DNA from: E44-bin88 sp034419075
Lineage (GTDB): Bacteria; Chloroflexota; Dehalococcoidia; Dehalococcoidales; BS750m-G39
Assembly: GCA_034419075.1 (NCBI GenBank)
Contig: DAOULR010000023.1
Span: 1 to 40,885, forward strand
DNA: 40,885 nt
Reading direction: 5' to 3'
Of the stretch, positions 1-8,038 are shown one piece after another. The position numbers were made by a program, and so were the translations under genes. Each line of letters begins with the position of its first letter. Position 1 is the first letter of the stretch. The notes under the pieces were generated by a model. That model had not been told where the DNA came from. It ran no database searches and was given only the letters and a program-made list of their open reading frames with translations.

Positions 1-1
1 C

Positions 2-55
2 CTGGAGGGGGATATTCAGAATGGCAAAGAAACGGTACACGTCTACATAGAATAG
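2..55 (+). CDS. 3' end of an unidentified gene (truncated by the window)
   Basis: Frame 2 is open from the window edge and ends with the peptide GKETVHVYIE and a TAG stop at 53-55. An intrinsic terminator follows 22 bases later, which supports this being the true end of a transcribed gene. Only 17 residues are visible, so no function can be assigned. Confidence 0.55.
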   Translation: MEGDIQNGKETVHVYIE

Positions 56-77
56 GCCGGGAATGTCGCCAAACTTC

Positions 78-110
78 GGGGCGGGGCCTTTTCGGCCCCG
101 CCCCTTCTTT
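78..110 (+). terminator. Intrinsic terminator after the first gene
   Basis: A perfect 11-bp GC stem (GGGGCGGGGCC, 78-88, with GGCCCCGCCCC, 94-104) closes a five-base TTTTC loop. It is followed by TTCTTT. It separates the truncated gene from the one starting at 158. Confidence 0.85.
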
Positions 111-157
111 CCCCCCACCCCCTAAAATATGCTATATTGGATTAAAGGGGGACTAAA

Positions 158-901
158 GTGTTCCGACGCTACTCTTTTCTCATCTATCTGGCGCTGGCCT
201 TCCTGGCGCTCTCTGCCGTCCTCTACTTCGTCCACTACCTCATCTTCGGCGATGTCCACCATATCTTTATCTACATGCTCGGCGATCTGGCCTTCCTGCC
301 CCTTGAGGTGCTGCTGGTGGTGCTCATCATCGAGCGCGTCCTGGCCCGCCGCGAAAAGCAGGCCAAGCTGCAAAAGCTGAACATGGTCGTGGGCGCCTTC
401 TTCACCGAAGTGGGCAACCACTTGCTCAATGAGCTGTTCCCCTACTTTAAAAACAAGGCTGAAATTGCCGAACAGCTCGATATTAACGCCAAATGGACCA
501 AGAAAGACTTTCGGCGGGCGGCCGACTATGCCTATCACCTTGAGATTGAGCTCGACTGCCGCGACGTCGACCTGGCGGCTCTAAAGAAATTCCTCTCCGA
601 GAAGCGCACCTTCACCCTGACCCTGTTGGAAAACCCCAACCTGCTCGAGCATGACCGCTTCACCGACCTGCTCTGGGCGGTGACTCACCTTGATGAGGAG
701 CTTGAGGCCCGCCGTTCATTGAAAGACCTACCTCAAAAAGACCTGGAACACCTGGCCGGCGATATCCAGCGGATGTACGACCACCTGGCCAGTGAGTGGC
801 TGGACTACGTCGAGCACCTCAAGGCGAACTACCCCTTCCTCTTCTCGCTCATCCTGAGGACGCACCCCTTCCAGGAAAAGCCGTCGCCGGTCTTTAGCTA
901 G
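158..901 (+). CDS. Hypothetical two-TM membrane protein
   Basis: This 247-residue protein starts at GTG 158, preceded by an AAAGGGGGA ribosome site. Two hydrophobic segments (about residues 7-30 and 37-59) are followed by a basic charged stretch (LARREKQAK) and a long soluble, probably helical C-terminal domain of about 180 residues. This suggests a membrane-anchored cytoplasmic domain. I do not recognise the family. It has its own upstream terminator and is followed after 24 bases by the ICMT-like gene on the same strand, so the two may be co-transcribed. Confidence 0.7.
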   Translation: MFRRYSFLIYLALAFLALSAVLYFVHYLIFGDVHHIFIYMLGDLAFLPLEVLLVVLIIERVLARREKQAKLQKLNMVVGAFFTEVGNHLLNELFPYFKNKAEIAEQLDINAKWTKKDFRRAADYAYHLEIELDCRDVDLAALKKFLSEKRTFTLTLLENPNLLEHDRFTDLLWAVTHLDEELEARRSLKDLPQKDLEHLAGDIQRMYDHLASEWLDYVEHLKANYPFLFSLILRTHPFQEKPSPVFS

Positions 902-925
902 CCCTTTATTAGTGGGTATTATGAT

Positions 926-1513
926 ATGATTGCCTGGATTAATATCTCCCTGCTTATTATCGCCAGCTTCTTATTTTCCTATTTTTATATTAAGAGTGTA
1001 AGCCCAGCTGCATTAGAGAAAACTATCGGGGAAGTTGCCTATTCAAGGTGCAAGCGCTACCGAATTATTGCCTCAATCTTTGAACTAGTGGCTGTGGCTA
1101 ACTATGTAATATACTTTTTCTATCCTCTACCTTTGTCACTACCCGTGACTTTTCCCTGGGATTGGTGGGTCTCAATATTGATAGCCGTTTTGATACTAAT
1201 TCCCAGCGGTTACCTGATGGGGAGGGGGCTAAAAGATGCTGGCGAAGAATCTCTGACACCAAAGAAGGGACATAAACTCTTCGGGGGCATCTACAAAAAG
1301 CTCAGACACCCGCAGGCAATGGGAGAGGTTGCCCTGTGGTGGGTGGTAGCCTTTCTGCTGAACTCCCCATTCCTGGCCATTTACTCTATAATTTGGCTGC
1401 CGATATTCTACTGGTTTTGCTGGGCGGAGGAGCGAGACCTTGTTGTCCGCTACGGCGACGCTTATCTAGAATACAGACGGAAGACGGGGCTTTTCATTCC
1501 CAGGAGGGGATAA
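926..1513 (+). CDS. Isoprenylcysteine carboxyl methyltransferase/PEMT-like membrane methyltransferase
   Basis: This 195-residue integral membrane protein has about four hydrophobic segments and the C-terminal signature of the ICMT/phospholipid-methyltransferase family. The signature comprises KLRHPQAMGE (about residues 124-133) and then a hydrophobic hairpin followed by EERDLVVRYGDAYLEYRRKTG and FIP near the end. Members methylate lipids or isoprenoid-linked substrates with SAM at the membrane. The bacterial substrate cannot be read from sequence. ATG 926 lacks a clear Shine-Dalgarno site, and an earlier ATG at 921 runs into a stop at once. Confidence 0.8.
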   Translation: MIAWINISLLIIASFLFSYFYIKSVSPAALEKTIGEVAYSRCKRYRIIASIFELVAVANYVIYFFYPLPLSLPVTFPWDWWVSILIAVLILIPSGYLMGRGLKDAGEESLTPKKGHKLFGGIYKKLRHPQAMGEVALWWVVAFLLNSPFLAIYSIIWLPIFYWFCWAEERDLVVRYGDAYLEYRRKTGLFIPRRG

Positions 1514-1585
1514 AGAGATATGGCTGACGCTGGGGTTTTTATAGTATACTTTCTTTAGCCAGACTTCAGATTGGAGGGTAGAGAT

Positions 1586-2350
1586 ATGCGGTTCAAGGAT
1601 AAAGTGGCTATTATCACCGGCAGCGCCCGCGGCATGGGGCGGGTTTTCGCCCTCCTTTTCGCCCAAGAAGGTGCCAAAGTGACCGTTTGCGACATCCTCG
1701 ACTGCAAGCCCGTCGCCGAAGAGATTAAAGCCGCCGGCGGCGAGGCGCTGGCGCTCAAAATTGACGTTACCAACGAAAAAGAGACCGCCGAGATGGCCAA
1801 AAAGACCTTTGAACGCTTCGGACGGATAGACATCTTGGTCAACAACGCCGCCATAATCGGCACTATCGAGACCAAGGACTTCGTCAAACCGGTAGATAAG
1901 ATAGTCTCGGCCGACTGGGACAAGATTCTGGAGGTCAACATCAAGGGCGTCTTCCTCAGCTCTAAGGCGGTTATCCCCTATATGAAAAAGCAGGGCGGAG
2001 GCAAAATCGTCAATATGGCTTCCACCGTGGCCTTCTCCGGCCTGCCCCACTTTATTCACTACACCACCTCCAAGGGCGGTATCGTTACCATGACCCGCAG
2101 CCTGGCCTGGGCGCTGGGCGAGTTCAATATCAACGTCAACGCCGTCGCCCCTGGGCTCATTATGACCGAGGCGATGCAGGCCACCTATACCCCGGAGTTT
2201 TATAAAGAGCTGGTGGCCACCAAACAGCTTATCCACAAAAACGTGGAACCGGAAGACGTGGCCAACGCGGTACTCTTTATGGCCTCCGACGAAGCCGATA
2301 AGATAACCGGGCAGACGCTGGCCGTTAACGCTGGCGAGTACCTCCACTAA
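1586..2350 (+). CDS. Short-chain dehydrogenase/reductase (SDR, FabG-like)
   Basis: This classical SDR has 254 residues. The nucleotide-binding motif TGSARGMG lies at residues 11-18. An acidic Asp36 at the end of strand 2 suggests NAD(H) preference. NNAA is at 86-89 and the catalytic residues are Ser146, Tyr159 and Lys163 (YTTSK). Such enzymes interconvert alcohols and ketones, often 3-oxoacyl or steroid-like substrates; the substrate here is unknown. ATG 1586 was chosen over the upstream in-frame TTG at 1571 because GGAGG at 1573-1577 sits just upstream of 1586. The next gene begins 15 bases after the stop. Confidence 0.92.
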   Translation: MRFKDKVAIITGSARGMGRVFALLFAQEGAKVTVCDILDCKPVAEEIKAAGGEALALKIDVTNEKETAEMAKKTFERFGRIDILVNNAAIIGTIETKDFVKPVDKIVSADWDKILEVNIKGVFLSSKAVIPYMKKQGGGKIVNMASTVAFSGLPHFIHYTTSKGGIVTMTRSLAWALGEFNINVNAVAPGLIMTEAMQATYTPEFYKELVATKQLIHKNVEPEDVANAVLFMASDEADKITGQTLAVNAGEYLH

Positions 2351-2365
2351 AATTAGGTTAGTATC

Positions 2366-3262
2366 ATGAGAAAGACTCGCCTAATCAAGATTATCGTTAT
2401 TGTCGTCGTCGCCCTACTGGTGGTATACACCGGTCTGTCCATATACGGCGCCCGTAGGGCTATGGAAATCCCCCGCCTCGCCCTGGACGAAGACGCCTCT
2501 CCCGCTTCTGTCGGCCTGGCCTACGAAGACGTCTCTTTTACCAGCCGCGATGACAGCGTATTGCTGAGGGGTTGGTATCTGCCCGCCGACGGCGATTGTG
2601 CTATCATCATCGTTCACGGCGGCTTCCAGAACCGCCTCGACGATAACGTCTATACGCTGAACCTGGCGCACGACCTGGTGGCAGAAGGCTACAATATCCT
2701 CCTCTTCGACTTGCGGGGGCGGGGTGAATCGGAGGGTGAAGGGCGGGCCTTGTCCAACATCGAGCGCGATATCGGCGGTGCCTTCGACTATATAGTGAGC
2801 CGTGGCTACGCCTCGGATGACATCTATATCATCGGTTTTTGTTCCGGGGCTGCTTCGGCCTGTATTTTCGCCAGCCAGAATCAGGTCGGCGCCCTGGTGC
2901 TGGACGGCTGTTTTGCCGACGTGCGTAACATGGTCAAAAACCAGGCGGCGCTGATGGGGATTCCCCGCTTTCTGGTGGACTTCTTCACGCCCGGGGTGTG
3001 GCTGATGTCCCGTATCTTCTATGACTTCGAGCTGGTCAACGCACAGGATGTCGTCGCTGACGTTAGCTGCCCCATATTCTTCATTCACGAAGAGAACGAC
3101 GAGCTTATCTCAAGAGAGGAGATACAGCGGCTCTTCGAGCTTTCCACCAACCCCGCCAACCAGTTCTGGGAGGTCCCCGGCGCCGAGCACAGCCAGTCCT
3201 ATAAGACCCACCCCGAAGAGTATATCGACCGGGTGGACGGCTTCTTTTCTGCCCTAGACTAA
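2366..3262 (+). CDS. Membrane-anchored alpha/beta hydrolase with a Cys nucleophile elbow
   Basis: This 298-residue protein has an N-terminal hydrophobic anchor (about residues 8-28) and an alpha/beta-hydrolase domain. The oxyanion-side HGG motif is at 84-86 and FDLRGRGES at 114-122. The nucleophile elbow is G-F-C-S-G at 157-161, placing Cys159 where Ser is usual. Asp245 and His275 fit the remaining triad positions. Family members are peptidases, esterases or lipases; a Cys triad recalls dienelactone hydrolases. The domain probably faces outside the membrane. It is convergent with the serpin gene, with only five bases between the stops. Confidence 0.85.
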   Translation: MRKTRLIKIIVIVVVALLVVYTGLSIYGARRAMEIPRLALDEDASPASVGLAYEDVSFTSRDDSVLLRGWYLPADGDCAIIIVHGGFQNRLDDNVYTLNLAHDLVAEGYNILLFDLRGRGESEGEGRALSNIERDIGGAFDYIVSRGYASDDIYIIGFCSGAASACIFASQNQVGALVLDGCFADVRNMVKNQAALMGIPRFLVDFFTPGVWLMSRIFYDFELVNAQDVVADVSCPIFFIHEENDELISREEIQRLFELSTNPANQFWEVPGAEHSQSYKTHPEEYIDRVDGFFSALD

Positions 3263-3267
3263 ATCAT

Positions 3268-4554
3268 TCAAGCGCTCGGGTTCAGGGTGCGCCCTACGAA
3301 CAGTATCGTCCCGGTGGCGATGTCGCGGATTAAGAAGATAAAGGGTCGATCGATGGTCATTGTCACCGGTGCCGGCGGCAGGGCAGTCTCGCCGACGATT
3401 ACCGCCGTGGCCGCCGCGGCTTCGGTGCCCTCTTCATCAACGGAGACAAAGGCCTTGTGCACCACGTCCATGATGAAAAGGTCGCGGTTACCCGTCATCC
3501 CGGACAAGTCGGCATAATCTGGGTCAAAAGCAATAGGCATACCCAGTGCCGACAGGGCCGCTTTCAGGCTGAAGCTGGAATCGAATTCGAATTTCGGCAT
3601 GGTCAAGTCAACCTGCTTGTTGTCTATAGTTTCGATAATCCCCTCCACCGTCGCGGCGTCCAGCGCTTCTTCAAATGTCTCGAACTGGCCCGATTCGGGC
3701 AGCAGGATTACCATGGATAGCTCGTTTCCGTCATAGGGCAATTCTACCGCCTGGTAGCCTTCACCCTCGGCATATTTGAAGCTCTCCGATTGGCTCATCA
3801 TGGGCACCGTCACCTCGCTGCCGTCGAGCAAATAGAATGTCCCGTCCCGGGTCATTTCGGCTTCGAAGGTGTGCAGCCACTTGGCGTTGAAGTAGATGGC
3901 GTTGGTCAGGACGAGGCGGGTCATCGAATTAATCATGCCCGGCGGGATCAGGTCCTTGATGCGCCCTTCCGTCTGGTCGGCTACCCAGTCGTTGATGGTG
4001 ACGCGGGAATCCTCCGGGGCGTTGATGAAATCAAGCACTCTTAAGCCCGCGCCGTAGTTAACCGCCAGCAGGTCGAGGAAATCGGACAAAAACTCGTAGT
4101 CCAGTTGCCCCCAGATGGCGTTGACAATATTCAGGCGGAAGCCCTCGCCGTCTTTGCCTTGGGCGCCCTGGCCGCGGCTGTCCAGTTCCAGCGACAGTGC
4201 GTTGAAGGCGGGGTGCAACTGGCTCTGGGGAAGGGTAAAGTTTAGCGCGTCGGCCATCTGCGCTTCGGTTTCGCCGCGGGCACCGCCGTAGGTCATGGCC
4301 AGAGCCAGCGAGATGCTATAGGGTGAATAGAAAAGGTTGACCTCCCTATCTTTAAGCTCCTGGTAAAGGTCAAAAGCGAAGGTGCTGTTGCCCTCGACCA
4401 AGGTGTTCAGCTCGGTAGCGCTGACATCGGGCGCCGTATCTCGCGGCTGCTCTGACTGTAGCAGTTCACCCCCGGCCGCTTGGGGACAGGCCGCCAGCCC
4501 CAACATCAATGCCAGCATGAACACGCTTATTACGTATAAGAGTCCCTTCTTCAT
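3268..4554 (-). CDS. Serpin-family protease inhibitor, predicted lipoprotein
   Basis: This 428-residue serpin has a lipoprotein signal peptide with lipobox LAAC (Cys23), so it is probably tethered outside the cytoplasmic membrane. The reactive-loop hinge EEGTEAAAATA (residues 374-384) has the small residues typical of inhibitory serpins that trap target proteases by loop insertion. Aligning by eye to alpha-1-antitrypsin puts P1-P1' near Thr390-Ala391, followed by LPP. The C-terminal RPFIFLIRD and LFVGRTLNP strands are classical. A GGGAGG ribosome site precedes ATG 4554, and a TATAAT-like box lies at 4583-4588. The target protease is unknown. Confidence 0.93.
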   Translation of the reverse strand: MKKGLLYVISVFMLALMLGLAACPQAAGGELLQSEQPRDTAPDVSATELNTLVEGNSTFAFDLYQELKDREVNLFYSPYSISLALAMTYGGARGETEAQMADALNFTLPQSQLHPAFNALSLELDSRGQGAQGKDGEGFRLNIVNAIWGQLDYEFLSDFLDLLAVNYGAGLRVLDFINAPEDSRVTINDWVADQTEGRIKDLIPPGMINSMTRLVLTNAIYFNAKWLHTFEAEMTRDGTFYLLDGSEVTVPMMSQSESFKYAEGEGYQAVELPYDGNELSMVILLPESGQFETFEEALDAATVEGIIETIDNKQVDLTMPKFEFDSSFSLKAALSALGMPIAFDPDYADLSGMTGNRDLFIMDVVHKAFVSVDEEGTEAAAATAVIVGETALPPAPVTMTIDRPFIFLIRDIATGTILFVGRTLNPSA

Positions 4555-4610
4555 CTCACACCTCCCATGACACCCTGTTTATATTATATAACGAAAGAAT
4601 CCGGATTTGG

Positions 4611-5213
4611 TTAGTCTTCCGGTTCGGGTCTCATAGGAGGTCTCTGTCCGGCCGGCCACGACTTGGTTTCCAGCGGCTTGCAGATAATCTCGGTGATGTG
4701 GAGATCGTGGAGCTTGGTGGAGGTAGCGGCAGTAGCCACCACGGCGGTATCGGAACCGCGGCCCATACCGGTTATGGCGATTACCTTTTCTCCGGCATCT
4801 ACACAGCCACCGTCGGCCGCCATCAGGATTATCTCGACGGCCACCTTCATCCCCTGACACAGGGTGCGCAGCACGATGGCCATGACAGTAGGCGTTGTCG
4901 TGCCGTAGAAGCCGTCGGTGTGGAAGAGCATGGTGCCGAAGTGGACGCGGTGCCCCTTCTTCTCCAGCTCAGCTTTCAGCTCGGCGGGGAACCTCTGTTT
5001 GCCCAAAACAAAGCCGTACTGATGAGGCACCACCACCAGTTTAATCCCGGTGTCGGCAAAGCGCTCTAGGGCCAGGCGGGCGGTCTTTCCCGTCGTCGAG
5101 GCGAGGACGATTTTCTTGATGCCCCGGGCTTTGGCCCTCTCCGCCGCCAGGCGCAGCGTTTCCTCGGTATTATCCAACCCCGCCGTCTCGAAGTAGGTTA
5201 TTTTCTCTTCCAA
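4611..5213 (-). CDS. Stand-alone pyruvate kinase alpha/beta (C-terminal) domain protein
   Basis: This 200-residue protein resembles the C-terminal alpha/beta domain of pyruvate kinase, without the catalytic barrel. Features are an N-terminal KKIVLASTTGKTARLAL segment, a Rossmann-like alternation and a late ITGMGRGSDTAVV loop. In intact pyruvate kinases this domain binds allosteric effectors; free-standing versions are of unknown role. The start is TTG at 5211-5213, with GAGGAG placed about 7 bases upstream. The gene lies 46 bases downstream of the GNAT gene on the same strand. Confidence 0.75.
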   Translation of the reverse strand: MEEKITYFETAGLDNTEETLRLAAERAKARGIKKIVLASTTGKTARLALERFADTGIKLVVVPHQYGFVLGKQRFPAELKAELEKKGHRVHFGTMLFHTDGFYGTTTPTVMAIVLRTLCQGMKVAVEIILMAADGGCVDAGEKVIAITGMGRGSDTAVVATAATSTKLHDLHITEIICKPLETKSWPAGQRPPMRPEPED

Positions 5214-5259
5214 GGTCTATCTCCTCTCTATTAGCTTTTATTTAAGCCCCGTCGGGTTA

Positions 5260-5772
5260 TTAATTACCCTCCTTAAACTCGGGACAATAAAGAACCGTAC
5301 CGGCTCTGCCTACCATGCCGCCTTCCTTGAGTTCCAGCACCATCCAGGCTTCGTCGGGCGCTTCGAATTCGCAGTCGATGCCCCTCGCCCGGGCGGGGAC
5401 AAAGCTGAAGCGGGGATAGTATTCGGGATGTCCCACCACCACGACTACCTCTTGGTCGAGCCGCTTGCATTCATCAAGCCCGGCCCTGACCAGCGCTGAG
5501 CCGATTCCCTGGCGCTGATAATCGGGTAGAACGGCCATCGTCCCCAGGGCGATAGCCTCAAAGCTCGAACCGGGGGATTCCACCGTCACCGGGCTGAAGG
5601 TGATGTGCCCCACCACCCCGTTTTCGGTGACGGCGACCAGCGATAGCGTCAGCGCCCCCCGCCGGCGCAGTTTATCGATAATATCCGCCTCTACGCTTCG
5701 CCCGAAGGCAAGCTCGTTGACGCGGCGAATGGAATCTATATCTTGGGCTGTTTCGGGGCGTATCTCGAGCAT
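5260..5772 (-). CDS. GNAT-family N-acetyltransferase
   Basis: This 170-residue GNAT protein has the acetyl-CoA pyrophosphate-binding motif Q-R-Q-G-I-G-S-A about 90-97 residues in, after the strand ALGTMAVLPDY. A late VVVGHPEYYPRFSF segment is typical of the YhbS-like subgroup. It transfers acetyl groups to an unknown amine. ATG 5770-5772 has a GGGAGG site upstream. The gene lies just past the tRNA-fMet terminator on the same strand. Confidence 0.88.
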   Translation of the reverse strand: MLEIRPETAQDIDSIRRVNELAFGRSVEADIIDKLRRRGALTLSLVAVTENGVVGHITFSPVTVESPGSSFEAIALGTMAVLPDYQRQGIGSALVRAGLDECKRLDQEVVVVVGHPEYYPRFSFVPARARGIDCEFEAPDEAWMVLELKEGGMVGRAGTVLYCPEFKEGN

Positions 5773-5796
5773 AAACCTCCCTCAGCTGTCTTTAAA

Positions 5797-5823
5797 CAAA
5801 AAAGCACCGTGAGAAGCGGTGCT
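5797..5823 (-). terminator. Intrinsic terminator after tRNA-fMet
   Basis: On the minus strand a 7-bp stem (AGCACCG with CGGTGCT, 5823-5803) closes a seven-base loop and runs into six T residues. It lies 13 bases beyond the tRNA 3' end. Confidence 0.85.
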
Positions 5824-5835
5824 CTGAAAATTCTT

Positions 5836-5910
<75 letters not shown>

Positions 5911-5977
5911 TCGCTCTGTTTTTAACAGACGGACTTCCAGTATAAAGGCTGAGGGCAAAGCTGTCAAGGCTGTTTGA

Positions 5978-6607
5978 TTACTCCCACCCCCCGAAAAAGG
6001 CAGCCACCTTATCGGCGACCACGTCCTCATAACCGCCCCAGAAGTGGTCGGCTTGCGCTATCACCTGATATTGCTCAGGCATGGCCTCGACGAGTTTCAG
6101 GAACCTTGCCATCGGTATGACGAAGTCGTTCTCCCCGACGATGACGAATTTGGGCCCGGCGTATCGCTCCAGCTCCCCCCACCCCTCCTCCGAAAGCGCC
6201 GGCGAGACCAGCACCAGCCTCTTTACCCTCTCGTCTCTAAGCGCCACGGGCAGGGCGACCATGCCCCCGAAGGAATAGCCCGCCAGCCCGATGCGTTCCT
6301 TGTCGCTGTTCTCGGTCGCTAAAGCGAAGTCCAGCGCTGCTTTGACATCCTCCTGCTCGGCGATGCCCTCCCCGAACTCACCGCCGCTTTGGCCCACCCC
6401 GCGGAAGTTAAAGCGCAGGGCGGCGACGCCTCTTTCCGCCAGCGCCTGACAGATGGCGAAGACGACGTTGCTCGACATATTCCCCCCGTAGAGGGGGTGG
6501 GGGTGGCAGACAACCACCGCCGGCCAGGGTGCGTTATCATCGGGGAAATGCCAGCACGCCTCCAGCGAAATATCACCGCAGGGGATGGTGGTGTGCTCGC
6601 GTCTCAA
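5978..6607 (-). CDS. Alpha/beta hydrolase of the CHPHPLYGG type (COG2945-like)
   Basis: This 209-residue protein carries the CHPHPLYGGNM motif near residue 34 that marks this hydrolase group, FNFRGVGQS, and a normal nucleophile elbow G-Y-S-F-G-G near 109-114. His near the C terminus (QADHFWGG) and Asp in GENDF complete the triad. The substrate is unknown. The start is TTG at 6605-6607, overlapping the TGA stop of rarA (TTGA), so translation is probably coupled to rarA. Confidence 0.85.
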   Translation of the reverse strand: MRREHTTIPCGDISLEACWHFPDDNAPWPAVVVCHPHPLYGGNMSSNVVFAICQALAERGVAALRFNFRGVGQSGGEFGEGIAEQEDVKAALDFALATENSDKERIGLAGYSFGGMVALPVALRDERVKRLVLVSPALSEEGWGELERYAGPKFVIVGENDFVIPMARFLKLVEAMPEQYQVIAQADHFWGGYEDVVADKVAAFFGGWE

Positions 6608-7998
6608 GACTTCTTCTCTTTTGGCTTTCTTTTAGTGGTGGGGGGCTTTCTTTTGGGAGCGGGTTTCTTCGCTTTCTCGACGCTCTGCCACCAGGCCTTG
6701 AGGCGCTCGGCGACCTGCTTTTCGTAGCCCTGGTCGCCAGGCTTATAGAAGCGCTTATCTTTAAGGGAATCGGGCAGGTGCTGCTGCCCGGCAAAGTGCT
6801 CGGGGAAAAGGTGGTCGTATTTATAGCCGTCCCCGTATCCCATCCCCTTCATCAGGGGCGTCACCGGGTTGCGCAGGTGCTTGGGCACCTCGGCGTCAGG
6901 CTTTTCCTTAATCTCCTCCTGCACCTTGGAGTAGGCCTCATACAATGAGTTGCTCTTGGGGGCGGTGGCCAGGTAGACCACCGCCTCGGCGATGGCCAGG
7001 TTGCCTTCGGGCATGCCGATGAAGTGCACCGCCTGCTGGGCGGCCATAGCTACCACCAGCGCCTGCGGGTCGGCGATGCCGATATCCTCCGAGGCGAAGC
7101 GCACCAGCCGCCTCACGATATAAAAGGGGCTTTCCCCCGCCTCCAGCATCCGCCCCGCCCAGTAGAGGGCGGCGTCGGGGTCGGAACCCCTCAGCGATTT
7201 ATGCAGCGCCGAGATGAGGTCGTAGTGCCTTTCCCCCGCCTTGTCGTAGGGTAGATATCTCTGCTGGACGGCGTCCTCGATGGTGTTTAGTGATATATGG
7301 CGCTTACCTTCTTTGTCGGGCGGTGTCGTCAGGGCGGCTATCTCCAGCGCGTTGAGGGCGACCCGCGCGTCCTTGTTGGAGACCATAATCAGGCGCAGCA
7401 GGGCGTCCTCGTCCAGCTCGACGTTGAGCTTGCCCAGCCCGTTGAGCTCGTCCTTGATGGCCCGCATAATGATTATCTGCAGCTCGTCCTCGGCCAGTGG
7501 TTCCAGGGTGAGCACCTGGCAGCGCGAGAGCAGGGGAGAGATGACCTCAAAGGACGGGTTTTCGGTGGTGGCGCCGATGAGAGTTATGGTGCCGTCCTCG
7601 ACGTAGGGCAGCACGGCGTCCTGCTGTGATTTATTGAAGCGGTGTATCTCGTCGATAAAGAGTATCGTTTTCTTCTTGTAGAGCTTGCGCCTTTCCTTGG
7701 CTTCTTTGATGATGCGTCTCAGGTCGGCGACGCCGGCGCTGACGGCGCTTACCGGGCTGAAGTGGGAATCGGTGGTGTTGGCGATGATAAAGGCGAGGGT
7801 GGTCTTGCCGCTTCCCGTGGGCCCCCACAGAATCAGTGAGGGCACCTGCCCCGCCTCGATGGCCTTCCTCAGGACGTGCCCCTCCCCCATGAGGTGTTCC
7901 TGCCCCACGAACTGGTGCAGCGCCGAGGGCCTCATCCGCGCCGCCAAGGGTGCGCCCTCTCCCTTTTCCTGCTGCAGGCTGTAATCGAATAGGTCCAT
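6604..7998 (-). CDS. rarA: Replication-associated recombination protein A (AAA+ ATPase)
   Basis: This 464-residue RarA/MgsA protein has Walker A GPTGSGKTT at residues 59-67, Walker B LFIDEIHRF at about 113-121 and sensor-1 GATTENPSF at 142-150, followed by the clamp-loader-like lid and C-terminal tetramerisation region. It acts at stalled forks, related to clamp-loader and RuvB-type ATPases. The C terminus is a Lys/Pro-rich tail of about 25 residues. ATG 7996-7998 is preceded by GGAAGGT. A hydrolase gene is coupled at its 3' end. Confidence 0.95.
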   Translation of the reverse strand: MDLFDYSLQQEKGEGAPLAARMRPSALHQFVGQEHLMGEGHVLRKAIEAGQVPSLILWGPTGSGKTTLAFIIANTTDSHFSPVSAVSAGVADLRRIIKEAKERRKLYKKKTILFIDEIHRFNKSQQDAVLPYVEDGTITLIGATTENPSFEVISPLLSRCQVLTLEPLAEDELQIIIMRAIKDELNGLGKLNVELDEDALLRLIMVSNKDARVALNALEIAALTTPPDKEGKRHISLNTIEDAVQQRYLPYDKAGERHYDLISALHKSLRGSDPDAALYWAGRMLEAGESPFYIVRRLVRFASEDIGIADPQALVVAMAAQQAVHFIGMPEGNLAIAEAVVYLATAPKSNSLYEAYSKVQEEIKEKPDAEVPKHLRNPVTPLMKGMGYGDGYKYDHLFPEHFAGQQHLPDSLKDKRFYKPGDQGYEKQVAERLKAWWQSVEKAKKPAPKRKPPTTKRKPKEKKS

Positions 7999-8038
7999 TA
8001 ATCTACCTTCCGCTATGAGCTGTTATTTTGCAAGGGGT

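Noticed and set aside
1466..2347. Long minus-strand ORF opposite the SDR gene
   Set aside because: Shadow of the SDR gene, which has full motifs and a ribosome site.
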